DNA of 64,000 bases from Oscillospiraceae bacterium (GTDB lineage Bacteria; Bacillota; Clostridia; Oscillospirales; CAG-272): assembly GCA_015064725.1 (NCBI GenBank), contig SVRQ01000004.1, positions 38,338-102,337 of the forward strand, given 5' to 3'. The position numbers were made by a program, and so were the translations under genes. Position 1 is the stretch's first letter; every line of letters begins with the position of its first letter. The notes below the pieces were generated by a model. The model saw only the letters and a list, made by a program, of their open reading frames with translations. It had not been told where the DNA came from and searched no databases. Shown here one piece after another: positions 8,854-16,801 of the stretch.

Positions 8854-10161
8854 TTACCACTTATGATAGCCCTCGGAGAAGTCCGTTCCTTGGTGCATTT
8901 GCGGATAATAGCTGCGGAAGATGTGGCGCGGTGCGTTTTCAAATTCCATTTTCAAAGCGGTGACACCTGTAATTTTATCGGGAACTTCGGCGGGGAGGTC
9001 TTCGAGGATTATTCTGTGACCGTCAACTCTGAATTTTATCTCCTCTCCCGTTGCAAGGAAAGATATTTTCTTAGGGGAATCCAGATAGCCGCCGAAAATA
9101 AGTTTGCCGTTTTTGGGCCATACCCAGTTCCAAAGGTAGAATGTTTTAAGGTCTTTGTCGGCAGAAACTGCGGTGAGCGTGTTCGCGCTGTAAACGGGGC
9201 CCGTGCGGAATTTCTGACCGTAGGTTGCATCCCCGTTTATTTGAAGCCATTCTCCAACAGGGAGAAGGCGATCTACCGTGTCCTTCGGAATGCTTCCGTC
9301 GGGCGCGGGAGCAATGTTGAGAAGCAGGTTGCCGCCGCCGCAGGTGCAAAGGTGCAGGTCGCGGAGTATCTGCTTTGATGAAATGGCAAACGGCGCTGAT
9401 TGTTCTTCGTCAATATAGCCCCAGCCGAGGCGAGTGAGCGTATTGCAGGTTTCCCAATCGCGATCGCTTGCGTGGATATGTCCTTCGGGCGTGTCGAAAT
9501 CCTCCGGCATTGCGCTTCTGTTGTTTATGATAATATGCGGCTGAAGCTTACGCAGACGTGCGTTTCTGTTTACGGAATCCCAGCTTTCGCAGTTTCCCAT
9601 CGGGCAGGAAACGTCGTACCAGAGAATATCTATTTTACCGTAATTTGTGAGAAGCTCGGTGTTAAGATCTTCGATGTATTTCAAAAAACGTGCTCTTGCT
9701 TCGGGGTCATTTGCACATTTCCAGCTATCGGGGTGGTGCCAATCCATAAGGGAAGTGTAAAGACCTATTTTAAGGTCAAATTCACGGCAGGCATCAACAA
9801 ATTCGCGCACGATGTCTCGCCCACAGGCGTTGTATGAGTTATATGGGTTTACTTTGGAATCCCAAAGGGAAAAACCCTCGTGATGGCGCGTTGTAAGAAC
9901 TGCGTATTTTGCGCCCGATTTTTTTGCAAGCTCGCACCATTCGCGCGCACAACCTTCTTTGGGGGAGAAGTCCTTTGCAAGCTGTTCGTATTCTTCGCGA
10001 GTGTAATTCTCATTTGCCTGCGACCATTCGCCCGTGCCGAGCTGTGCGTAAAGTCCGTAATGTATGAAGATGCCGAAGCGTGCTTCGCGGAACCAAGCCA
10101 TACGCTCGTCCCTTGTTTCGGCTGTCATCTGTTCGTAATCATATCTGCTGATGTATTCCAT
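8854..10161 (-). CDS. GH29 alpha-L-fucosidase
   Basis: Retaining alpha-L-fucosidase of 435 residues, no signal peptide. Family signatures: WFREARFGIFIHYGLYA (23-39), the substrate-binding HHEGF (93-97), WHHPDSW, and DILWYD with candidate nucleophile Asp183. The C-terminal part holds the expected small beta-sandwich. It would release fucose from imported host or plant oligosaccharides. ATG 10161 is preceded by GGAGGAA. It has its own promoter at 10200-10228 and shares a terminator with the convergent GH39-like gene. Whether it prefers alpha-1,2 (GH29A) or alpha-1,3/4 (GH29B) linkages cannot be read here. Confidence 0.9.
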   Translation of the reverse strand: MEYISRYDYEQMTAETRDERMAWFREARFGIFIHYGLYAQLGTGEWSQANENYTREEYEQLAKDFSPKEGCAREWCELAKKSGAKYAVLTTRHHEGFSLWDSKVNPYNSYNACGRDIVREFVDACREFDLKIGLYTSLMDWHHPDSWKCANDPEARARFLKYIEDLNTELLTNYGKIDILWYDVSCPMGNCESWDSVNRNARLRKLQPHIIINNRSAMPEDFDTPEGHIHASDRDWETCNTLTRLGWGYIDEEQSAPFAISSKQILRDLHLCTCGGGNLLLNIAPAPDGSIPKDTVDRLLPVGEWLQINGDATYGQKFRTGPVYSANTLTAVSADKDLKTFYLWNWVWPKNGKLIFGGYLDSPKKISFLATGEEIKFRVDGHRIILEDLPAEVPDKITGVTALKMEFENAPRHIFRSYYPQMHQGTDFSEGYHKW

Positions 10162-10199
10162 AAATTCCTCCGCTTTTTTAGTATGGAAGTATATTTAAG

Positions 10200-10228
10200 A
10201 ATATAGCATAATGCATATAAAAAGTCAA
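10200..10228 (-). promoter_or_regulatory. Promoter of GH29 gene
   Basis: Minus strand TTGACT (10223-10228), 17-nt spacer, TATATT (10200-10205). Confidence 0.75.
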
Positions 10229-10248
10229 GCGCAGAGCACATTTTTTGG

Positions 10249-11412
10249 CTATTGTCGATAATATTCAAAAAAACGTATGGCGCAGTGTGCTTCCACGGCA
10301 GAGCCGATAGGAAGCGCGTCCTCGTTGAAAACGACCTTCGGGTGGTGTGCGGTAAAATCTCCTCTTTCGTCGGAAAAGCCTGCGCCGATATAGAGAAGAA
10401 CGGACGGTATTTCGCGTGCGATATACGCAAAATCTTCGCTTGCAAAGGCACTCATATCGGGTACGGCGGTTAGATGGCAGTTCATTTCATTTATAAAGCT
10501 TACCGTAAGGTCTGTGAGCGCTTTGTCGCATATAAGCGCGGGGGCTGAAAAAAGAGGCGTTATTTGCGCTCGGCAACCCTCCTTTTTTGCTATATCCTGC
10601 GCCGCTTGGCAGATGCTCTTATAAAGGCGTTCGTGCTTTTCTGCATTGCGCGAGCGAAGCGTACCCTCCATCAGTGCCGTATCGGGGATGATATTTGCGG
10701 CACTTCCGCTTTGTATTTTCCCGATGGTAAGAATGGCGTTATCCTCCTTTTCTACAAGTGCAAAAATTTCTTTGTATATGCGGAAAGCCGTTTTTATAGG
10801 GTCCTCGGCAAGCCCCGGGTAAGCGGCGTGTCCGCCCTTGCCCTTTATGGTTATCCTCATTCCGTTTGCAGAGCACATCATAATATTTCCGCTGTTATAC
10901 ATAAATGTATCCGGCGGCACTCTGCCTGCCGCCGTGTGCAGGGCAAGGGCTGCTTTGGGGCGAGGGTCATCGAGTATGCCGTGTTCTATCATATCCTTTG
11001 CGCCCGCAAGCGTTTCCTCTGCCGGCTGAAACATAAATTTTACCGTTCCGCGAAGAAGATGCTCTTGCTCCTTGAGCATTTTTGCGCTTGTAAGCAGCAT
11101 TGCGGTGTGCATATCGTGTCCGCAGGTGTGCGCGGCGTTTGCGTTTTTTGAAGCGAAGCTCTCTCCGCTTTCTTCGCGCATGGGAAGCGCATCCATATCT
11201 GCACGAAGAAGAAAACAGGGTTCCCCCTTGCCGACTTCCGCGCATACGCCGAAGCCGCAGTCCTTTGCGCTGATGCCGTATTCGGCAAGCTTTTGAAATA
11301 TAAATTTTTTTGCTGTCGGCATATTTAAGCCCACTTCCGCGTTTTCGTGGAGATATCGTCGGTTTTTTACGGTTTCTTCCTTTAGTTCAAGTGCTCGTTT
11401 GAAAATATCCAA
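10249..11412 (-). CDS. M20D amidohydrolase (N-acyl-amino-acid / hippurate hydrolase family)
   Basis: Metal-dependent hydrolase of 387 residues that would deacylate an N-acyl amino acid. M20D motifs: ADMDALPM (71-78), HTCGHDMH (95-102; Cys97 and His99 as metal ligands), PAEET (130-134; catalytic and metal Glu), and FASEDFA near the end. The start is TTG at 11412: GGAGG sits 8 nt upstream and there is no earlier ATG. Substrate is unknown; hippurate, indole-acetyl-amino acids and N-acetyl-cysteine are all handled in this family. It diverges from the tryptophan T-box operon, which may be coincidence. Confidence 0.88.
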   Translation of the reverse strand: MDIFKRALELKEETVKNRRYLHENAEVGLNMPTAKKFIFQKLAEYGISAKDCGFGVCAEVGKGEPCFLLRADMDALPMREESGESFASKNANAAHTCGHDMHTAMLLTSAKMLKEQEHLLRGTVKFMFQPAEETLAGAKDMIEHGILDDPRPKAALALHTAAGRVPPDTFMYNSGNIMMCSANGMRITIKGKGGHAAYPGLAEDPIKTAFRIYKEIFALVEKEDNAILTIGKIQSGSAANIIPDTALMEGTLRSRNAEKHERLYKSICQAAQDIAKKEGCRAQITPLFSAPALICDKALTDLTVSFINEMNCHLTAVPDMSAFASEDFAYIAREIPSVLLYIGAGFSDERGDFTAHHPKVVFNEDALPIGSAVEAHCAIRFFEYYRQ

Positions 11413-11510
11413 ATATTCTTCCTCCGTGTATATATCATTATTAAAATTATTTTGGACGTTAAAAAGCGTTATATTCTTGAATTATTGCAAAAAATCAAAA
11501 CAAAAAAATA

Positions 11511-11539
11511 TTGACATATTCCTTGCACGGTGATATAAT
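11511..11539 (+). promoter_or_regulatory. Promoter of tryptophan T-box operon
   Basis: TTGACA (11511-11516), 17-nt spacer, TATAAT (11534-11539): full consensus. Transcription should start near 11546. Confidence 0.85.
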
Positions 11540-11545
11540 GACATC

Positions 11546-11837
11546 ATAAACCGTTGAAGCGGAGATAACACCGAGTAAGACTATACAGAGAGCCCGAGAG
11601 GATGAGAGTCGGGTTAGCAACTGTTCGGTAAATGGACCGCGGAGGGCGCAGTCAAAAGAGAAGCACTTCTCCCAGTATTCTGCGACGTTTGGGCATACGT
11701 TATTTGCCGAGGATATGTTTGTATCCTTATAAGCGCACATTTTTGGTGTTTCCAAAATGTGAATCAAGGTGGTACCGCGGATAATCTTATGTTATTCGTC
11801 CTTGACAGAGGATATAGTTCTGTCGAGGGCGTTTTTT
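11546..11837 (+). ncRNA. T-box leader, tryptophan-specific
   Basis: tRNA-sensing leader that reads through its terminator when uncharged tRNA-Trp binds. Stem I carries AGTAA and GAGAG elements. The specifier loop on the 3' side reads TAAATGGACC, so the codon is TGG (11633-11635), i.e. Trp. The antiterminator T-box sequence AAGGTGGTACCGCGG is at 11766-11780. The competing terminator follows (stem 11797-11809 / 11819-11831, then T6). It controls the ECF S component and trpB downstream. Confidence 0.92.
11797..11837 (+). terminator. T-box conditional terminator
   Basis: CGTCCTTGACAGA / TCTGTCGAGGGCG stem followed by TTTTTT; mutually exclusive with the antiterminator containing 11766-11780. Confidence 0.85.
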
Positions 11838-11878
11838 GTTTTCCTCCGGCAGAACGCGAATTTTGCAGGGAGGAACAT

Positions 11879-11917
11879 ATGGTATTGCTTACAAAACGAT
11901 GGCGGCTCTCGGAATGA
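11879..11917 (+). CDS. Possible 12-codon leader peptide containing one Trp
   Basis: ATG 11879 follows an excellent ribosome site (GGGAGGAAC) and encodes MVLLTKRWRLSE before TGA at 11915. It lies after the T-box terminator and 33 nt before the ECF S gene, so it is translated only on read-through RNA. The single TGG codon could let ribosomes sense Trp again, but it may equally be a chance frame. No homologue is known to me. Confidence 0.3.
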   Translation: MVLLTKRWRLSE

Positions 11918-11950
11918 TTATTGAAAAAAATTCTTCTTTGGAGTCGAAAA

Positions 11951-12451
11951 ATGAAAAATACAACTCGTAAGATCGTTATGGCGGCAATGTTTGCCGCTCT
12001 TGCCTGTGTGGCAACGATGATAATTAAGATTCCGTCCCCGCTTAACGGATATATCAACCTGGGGGATTGCATAGTTCTGCTTTCGGGATGGATGCTTTCG
12101 CCGCTGTACGGATTTTTGGCGGCGGGTATGGGCTCTGCTCTTGCGGATGTGCTTTCCGGGTACGCGATATATGCGCCCGCCACGTTCGTTATCAAGGGAT
12201 TGATGGCTCTTGCGGCGAGCTTTTTGCTCAGGGCACTTTCCAAAAAGGCAACAAGCTTTTTATCTTATGCGGTAAGCGGTGCTTCGGCGGAGTGTGTTAT
12301 GGTGCTTGGTTATTTCTTGTTTGAAGGTGTTCTGTACGGCTTTGCGCCGTCCGCGGTGAATATTCCCGCAAATATTATTCAGGGTGTTGCGGGGCTTGCG
12401 CTCGGCATCCCTCTTATGAAGGTTTTTGAAAAAAGCAAAATAATGTTTTAA
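11951..12451 (+). CDS. ECF transporter S component, predicted tryptophan (TrpP-like) transporter
   Basis: Small integral membrane protein of 166 residues with about five or six hydrophobic segments; the opening KIVMAAMFAALACVATM and the helix LNGYINLGDCIVLLSGWML are typical of S components (substrate-binding subunits) of energy-coupling-factor transporters. No EcfA/EcfT genes are adjacent, so it would share a module encoded elsewhere (group II). The Trp T-box upstream and trpB downstream make tryptophan, or a precursor such as indole, the likely substrate; this is inferred from context. ATG 11951 (TGGAG 8 nt upstream) is preferred over TTG 11921. Confidence 0.82.
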   Translation: MKNTTRKIVMAAMFAALACVATMIIKIPSPLNGYINLGDCIVLLSGWMLSPLYGFLAAGMGSALADVLSGYAIYAPATFVIKGLMALAASFLLRALSKKATSFLSYAVSGASAECVMVLGYFLFEGVLYGFAPSAVNIPANIIQGVAGLALGIPLMKVFEKSKIMF

Positions 12452-12490
12452 ACGTAATTAAAAATATTTTATTGTTCGGAGGAAAAGAAA

Positions 12491-13711
12491 ATGAAGGTTA
12501 ACGGAATTGATTTTGATACATATTTTAAAAATTATCCGGATAAAAACGGCTATTTCGGCAAATACGGCGGCGTTTACGTTGACGATAAGCTCAAGGCGGC
12601 TATGGCGGAGATAACACAGGCTTACTATTCCATATGCCAGTCCAGAAAATTTATTGCGGAGCTTCGCAGAATACGCAAGGAGTTCCAGGGCAGACCCACC
12701 CCCATATCCCATCTTGAAAGACTTTCCGATGCTCTTGGCGGCAAGGTTCAGCTTTACGCAAAGAGAGAGGACCTTAACCATTCCGGCGCACACAAGCTTA
12801 ACCACTGTATGGGCGAGGCTCTCCTTGCAAAATATATGGGTAAGAAAAAAGTTATCGCGGAAACCGGCGCAGGTCAGCACGGTGTTGCTCTTGCAACGGC
12901 GGCGGCTTATTTCGGTCTTGAATGCGATATTTATATGGGAAGCGTGGATATCAAAAAGCAGGCTCCCAACGTTGCAAGAATGAAGATACTCGGCGCGAAC
13001 GTAGTTGAGGTCACGCACGGTTTGCAGACGCTTAAAGAAGCGGTTGACGCGGCTTTTGAAGCGTACAGCAAGGAATATAACGATGCTATCTACTGCATCG
13101 GCTCCGTTCTCGGCCCCCATCCGTTCCCGATGATGGTGCGCGATTTCCAGAGCGTTGTGGGTATTGAAGCAAGAGAGCAGTTTATCGAAATGACGGGCAA
13201 TTTGCCCAATGCCATCGTTGCGTGCGTTGGCGGCGGCTCCAATGCGGCGGGCCTTTTTGCAGGCTTCCTTAACGACCCCGTTGACATCTACGGCATCGAG
13301 CCCCTTGGCAGAGGCGAAAAGCTCGGCGATCACGCCGCAAGCCTTAAATACGGCACGGAGGGCATTATGCACGGCTTCAACAGCATTATGCTCAAAGACG
13401 AAAACGGCGAACCCGCGCCCGTTTACTCCGTTGCAAGCGGACTTGACTATCCGTCCAGCGGCCCCGAGCACGCTTTCCTTCAGGAGATCGGCAGAGTTAA
13501 ATACGACGTTATAAACGATGACGAAACTATCGACGCTTTCTTCAAGCTTTCCCGTATGGAGGGTATTATTCCCGCTATCGAAAGCTCCCACGCTGTTGCA
13601 TACGGTATGAAGCTTGCAAAAACGATGGAACACGGCTCCGTTCTTATCAATCTCTCCGGCAGAGGCGATAAAGATATGGACTACGTTATCGAAAGATATG
13701 GCATAAGATAA
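12491..13711 (+). CDS. trpB: Tryptophan synthase beta chain
   Basis: PLP enzyme joining indole and serine to make tryptophan. The 406 residues cover the whole TrpB1 family: [15 protein letters not shown] with PLP Lys102, ETGAGQHG with catalytic Glu124, GGGSNAAG binding the PLP phosphate, [10 protein letters not shown], and SGRGDKD near the end. GGAGG precedes ATG 12491. No trpA or other trp gene is next to it; the gene sits in a two-gene operon with an ECF S component under a Trp T-box. Salvage of indole is therefore plausible, although trpA could be elsewhere in the genome. Confidence 0.95.
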   Translation: MKVNGIDFDTYFKNYPDKNGYFGKYGGVYVDDKLKAAMAEITQAYYSICQSRKFIAELRRIRKEFQGRPTPISHLERLSDALGGKVQLYAKREDLNHSGAHKLNHCMGEALLAKYMGKKKVIAETGAGQHGVALATAAAYFGLECDIYMGSVDIKKQAPNVARMKILGANVVEVTHGLQTLKEAVDAAFEAYSKEYNDAIYCIGSVLGPHPFPMMVRDFQSVVGIEAREQFIEMTGNLPNAIVACVGGGSNAAGLFAGFLNDPVDIYGIEPLGRGEKLGDHAASLKYGTEGIMHGFNSIMLKDENGEPAPVYSVASGLDYPSSGPEHAFLQEIGRVKYDVINDDETIDAFFKLSRMEGIIPAIESSHAVAYGMKLAKTMEHGSVLINLSGRGDKDMDYVIERYGIR

Positions 13712-13715
13712 AAAC

Positions 13716-13748
13716 AAAAAGCTTACGGCACTCCGTAAGCTTTTTTTT
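13716..13748 (+). terminator. Terminator of T-box/trpB operon
   Basis: AAAGCTTACGG / CCGTAAGCTTT stem with CACT loop, followed by a T8 run. Confidence 0.9.
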
Positions 13749-13758
13749 GCGGTTTATA

Positions 13759-13787
13759 TTGACATTGTCGATATTCGATATTATAAT
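13759..13787 (+). promoter_or_regulatory. Promoter of first padR operon
   Basis: TTGACA (13759-13764), 17-nt spacer, TATAAT (13782-13787). Confidence 0.85.
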
Positions 13788-13814
13788 ATAAATAGAGAAT
13801 GTCGATATTCGACA
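13766..13814 (+). promoter_or_regulatory. Twin operator of the PadR repressor
   Basis: Perfect palindrome TGTCGA-TAT-TCGACA at 13800-13814, just upstream of the ribosome site, and a one-mismatch copy TGTCGA-TAT-TCGATA at 13766-13780 filling the gap between -35 and -10. Centre distance is 34 bp. The position predicts autorepression. Confidence 0.65.
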
Positions 13815-13829
13815 ATGGAGGTGATCTGT

Positions 13830-14150
13830 ATGCCAAGAGCAAAATTTCAGACCTTGACAGAGCAGATGTACTATATCCTTCTGTGTCTTTCCTCCGAGTG
13901 TTACGGAATGGACATTATGGATAAAGTACCCGCGATGACGGACGGAAGAGTGAAGGTCGGTTCGGGAACGCTCTATAACCTTCTTGAACAGTTCCTTGAT
14001 GCGGAAATGATAAAGGAAACCAGGTCGGAAGGCAGGCGCAGATGTTATATCCTCACCGACAAAGGACGAGAGCTGCTTGATAATGAGTACAAACGCTTGA
14101 ATAGTCTTGTTTCGGACTATCAACGCCTTATGGGAAAGGAGGACACATAA
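13830..14150 (+). CDS. PadR-family transcriptional regulator
   Basis: Winged-helix repressor of 106 residues. The middle reads ECYGMDIMDKV ... KVGSGTLYNLLEQFLDAEMI ... RRCYILTDKGRELL, the classical PadR pattern (recognition helix, then beta-wing), with a C-terminal dimerisation helix. ATG 13830 is preceded by GGAGGTGA; the ATG at 13815 lies inside the untranslated leader. The stop overlaps the next start (TAATG), so it is translationally coupled to the DUF2812 gene. PadR-DUF2812 pairs are common in Clostridia and often respond to membrane-active compounds; the inducer here is unknown. Confidence 0.9.
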   Translation: MPRAKFQTLTEQMYYILLCLSSECYGMDIMDKVPAMTDGRVKVGSGTLYNLLEQFLDAEMIKETRSEGRRRCYILTDKGRELLDNEYKRLNSLVSDYQRLMGKEDT

Positions 14151-15481
14151 TGAAAGATATTTTAAAGAAAGTTGAGTTTTTTACCTTTTACGACAAGACA
14201 GGAATTGAAAAACACCTTGAACAGATGGCGTCGGTTGGTTGGCTTCTTGAAAAGATGTCCGCTTTTCGTTGGACTTACCGCCGTATCGCGCCGAAGAAGA
14301 TACACTTCTCGGTATCCTATTATGCTGCTATAACCGACTTTGAACCCGAACCTACCGAAGAACAGCAGACCTTTAACGAATTCTGCGAGCATTCGGGATG
14401 GAAGCTTGCTACGCAGACGGTGCAGATGCAGGTGTTCTACAATGAAAACGATGATCCCGTGCCGATTGAAACCGATCCCGTACTTGAAGTAGAGAATATC
14501 CATCGCTCCGTCAAGAAAACTGTGCTTGTAAGTTATTTCTTGATGCTGTTCCTCGGATTTATTATGGGGGTAAGCTTTATCAGCACGATGCTCGGGGACC
14601 CGATACTTCTGCTGTCGAGTTCAATAAGGCTATTCACGGGTATATGGTGCATCGCGGCACTTGTTTATTCCTTGACTGAGCTTATCACCTATTTCACGTG
14701 GCGTCGCAAAGCGAAGAAACTTTCAGAGCAAGGCGTGTTCCTTGAAACGCGCGGACACAGAAAGCTCGGCTTTGCAATCGTGGTGTTTATGCTTGTGTCG
14801 GTCGTTCTGTATTTGATCTCCCTTGCCAATACGGGATTGCAGTTCTATATGACGGCATATCTTTTGATCCTGCTTGCCGGTTTTCCTCTGGTAAACGGTG
14901 TAAAATCTTTCCTCAAAAAGAAGAAGGTCAAGGCAGGCACGAACAAGGCGTTGACCTTTGCGGCGAGCTTTACACTTGCCTTTGTACTTGTGGGCGCGCT
15001 AACTGCCGTGACTATTTTAGGCATCAGAAACGGTGCGTTTGAAAGCGATCTGAAGGAGCTGCCGTTCACGATTGGCGAGCTTCTTGACGTTGACGATAGC
15101 GATTATATCAAAACGCGCGGTAAAGAGGACTCCATTATTCTCGGTCAATACCGTTCCTCGCAGCATCCGAACACCTACGAGCATTCTCCAACGATGCACT
15201 ATACCATCACAGAGGTGAAAATGCCGTTCCTCTATGATTTTGTAGCGGATACGCTTTACCATCATTATGATGAATGGAAAGGATGGAATTCCGCTTATGA
15301 GTACAAGGAAACGGATGAGGCGGCTTGGGGTGCCGATAAGGCTTGGGAACTCTACCGAAACGGGGAAACGGACAATGCCTTCCTCGTTTGCTATGATAAG
15401 TATATCCTTGAAATATCCGTCGATTGGGAGCTTACCGCCGAGCAGAAGCAACTCATTGGAAATAAGATCTGTGAAGAATAG
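14150..15481 (+). CDS. DUF2812 membrane protein
   Basis: A 443-residue protein: N-terminal soluble DUF2812 domain (about 1-115, starting KKVEFFTFYDKTGIEKHLEQ and GWLLEKM), then about five or six hydrophobic segments between residues 120 and 290, then a C-terminal soluble domain of about 150 residues (KTRGKEDSIILGQYRS onward) likely on the outer face. Function of the family is unknown; membership in PadR-controlled operons suggests an envelope-stress or antimicrobial-response role (inference). Start overlaps the padR stop by one base. Confidence 0.85.
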   Translation: MKDILKKVEFFTFYDKTGIEKHLEQMASVGWLLEKMSAFRWTYRRIAPKKIHFSVSYYAAITDFEPEPTEEQQTFNEFCEHSGWKLATQTVQMQVFYNENDDPVPIETDPVLEVENIHRSVKKTVLVSYFLMLFLGFIMGVSFISTMLGDPILLLSSSIRLFTGIWCIAALVYSLTELITYFTWRRKAKKLSEQGVFLETRGHRKLGFAIVVFMLVSVVLYLISLANTGLQFYMTAYLLILLAGFPLVNGVKSFLKKKKVKAGTNKALTFAASFTLAFVLVGALTAVTILGIRNGAFESDLKELPFTIGELLDVDDSDYIKTRGKEDSIILGQYRSSQHPNTYEHSPTMHYTITEVKMPFLYDFVADTLYHHYDEWKGWNSAYEYKETDEAAWGADKAWELYRNGETDNAFLVCYDKYILEISVDWELTAEQKQLIGNKICEE

Positions 15482-15493
15482 TGAGGCGATCCC

Positions 15494-16240
15494 GTGAAAA
15501 TAACAAGATTTTTTAACCCCGAAATACCGTACAGCCTTCACGATATGAACGTGATAGAATTTGAGATAAACGGCGACGATCTTATAATGAGAACTCAATC
15601 GGGTCTGGTGAGGACCGCACCGAATTGGGATCAGGTTGACGGATACCTCGAATTTCTCGATGTGAATTGGGAGTATTGCTTTGCTACAGTACACGAGGGA
15701 TACTACGGTAATCTTGGCACTTACGAGGGCAAGACCTTCAAGAAAATGTATCTCAAGGACTTTATTGCCGAGTTTCAGAACGCAGGCTTCTCCATCACGG
15801 ATGAATACTACGGACAAGACCGCGCGCTCTATACGGGATATTTCTCAAAAGGCAAAACAATGGGTGAATGCACCATTGAGATATACCATAACAACATTGT
15901 GTTCTATGAGCAGACCGACGACACCCGTGAAATGAAAGAGGTTGTATTGAGTGCAGACGGAGATCTGTCGCTCTACCTCGTTCCTGCCGACGTTGCGGAT
16001 AATCTCGCTACCGTTGCAAATGAATTTGCGTCGGGCTACGTGTGGCACGGTGAGAAAAGCGGCAAGTTCTTGAAGCTCTGCGGAGAACAGTACGGCGCGG
16101 TGTTTGATGAAACAGATTTTATCGAATATTTGAACACGGTGCTGTATCCCGATAAGCCATCGAAAAAAATAAAGACGCTTTGCGGCTTCGATGATGAAGT
16201 GCCGCAAGAATACGCGCGACTGCCGCGTTATAACTTCTAA
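15494..16240 (+). CDS. Uncharacterised soluble protein in PadR/DUF2812 operon
   Basis: I do not recognise this 248-residue protein. It is acidic, rich in aromatic residues (many Tyr/Phe), has no signal peptide or membrane segment, and reads as mixed alpha/beta. The start is GTG 15494 behind GAGGCG, 12 nt after the DUF2812 stop; the next gene starts at or near its stop. Tight packing implies one transcript with padR. It may be a partner of the DUF2812 protein. Confidence 0.7.
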   Translation: MKITRFFNPEIPYSLHDMNVIEFEINGDDLIMRTQSGLVRTAPNWDQVDGYLEFLDVNWEYCFATVHEGYYGNLGTYEGKTFKKMYLKDFIAEFQNAGFSITDEYYGQDRALYTGYFSKGKTMGECTIEIYHNNIVFYEQTDDTREMKEVVLSADGDLSLYLVPADVADNLATVANEFASGYVWHGEKSGKFLKLCGEQYGAVFDETDFIEYLNTVLYPDKPSKKIKTLCGFDDEVPQEYARLPRYNF

Positions 16241-16251
16241 TGGGGGCTTTT

Positions 16252-16650
16252 ATGAAAAAGAAACTTATAATGCTGGGCGCAACGCTTACAGCACTTATAC
16301 TTGAGATATTGCCATACGGCGCAGTGCTTAATTTCGCAAACCCAGAGGGAGAGCCGCATCGTTATACCTATTCGTATTTCGACCTGACTCCTTTTGGATA
16401 TGCCAACTTTGCACCGTTCATCGTAGCAATTTTGACCTGCGTGTTGCTTGTTTTGATCGTTGCATCCGTGATATTGAAAAAGGCTTTGAAAAAGCCGATA
16501 GCGGCTGTATCCACTATAGCGGCGGTGCTTTCGCTTTTGCCGATGCTTTTTGGTCTTGACTATGTATCATTTGTCGGTTTGCTTATTTCTGCCGCGCTTA
16601 TCTGTACCGCGGTCATATCTTTTATTCAAAAAAGAGAAGAACAAAGTTGA
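16252..16650 (+). CDS. Small membrane protein in PadR operon
   Basis: About 132 residues with four predicted hydrophobic segments: an N-terminal one after KKK, FAPFIVAILTCVLLVLIVAS, AAVSTIAAVLSLLPMLFG and VGLLISAALICTAVISFI, ending in a charged tail. No recognisable family. ATG 16252 with GGGGG 5 nt upstream is chosen; ATG 16240, overlapping the previous stop, is an alternative start adding MGAF. Last gene of the operon before a hairpin terminator. Confidence 0.7.
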   Translation: MKKKLIMLGATLTALILEILPYGAVLNFANPEGEPHRYTYSYFDLTPFGYANFAPFIVAILTCVLLVLIVASVILKKALKKPIAAVSTIAAVLSLLPMLFGLDYVSFVGLLISAALICTAVISFIQKREEQS

Positions 16651-16661
16651 CTTCGCGGGCT

Positions 16662-16687
16662 AAAAACGCCCTTAAAATGGCGTTTTT
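16662..16687 (+). terminator. Terminator of padR-DUF2812 operon
   Basis: AAAAACGCC / GGCGTTTTT stem with T-run. The preceding ACAAAGTTGAC plus following AAAACGCC recur at the nrdG terminator (62000-62046). Confidence 0.8.
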
Positions 16688-16759
16688 GTATAAGGAAAAC
16701 TTTGTTTGAACAAGCAAAATTGCGCACGTTCCACGCGCAAATTCCTATGTTATAAGAAA

Positions 16760-16794
16760 AAAGCGCTTACGGTAAAATCTGCCGTAAGCGCTTT
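16760..16794 (-). terminator. Terminator of the inositol-phosphatase-like gene
   Basis: AAAGCGCTTACGG / CCGTAAGCGCTTT, 13-bp stem with an 8-9 nt loop, immediately 3' of the minus-strand gene. Confidence 0.8.
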
Positions 16795-16801
16795 ATATAT
16801 T

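Noticed and set aside
10249..13711. Functional link between the M20 amidohydrolase and the Trp operon (e.g. release of Trp from N-acyl or indole conjugates)
   Set aside because: They are only divergent neighbours, and the amidohydrolase has no T-box of its own; the idea is not supported by sequence.
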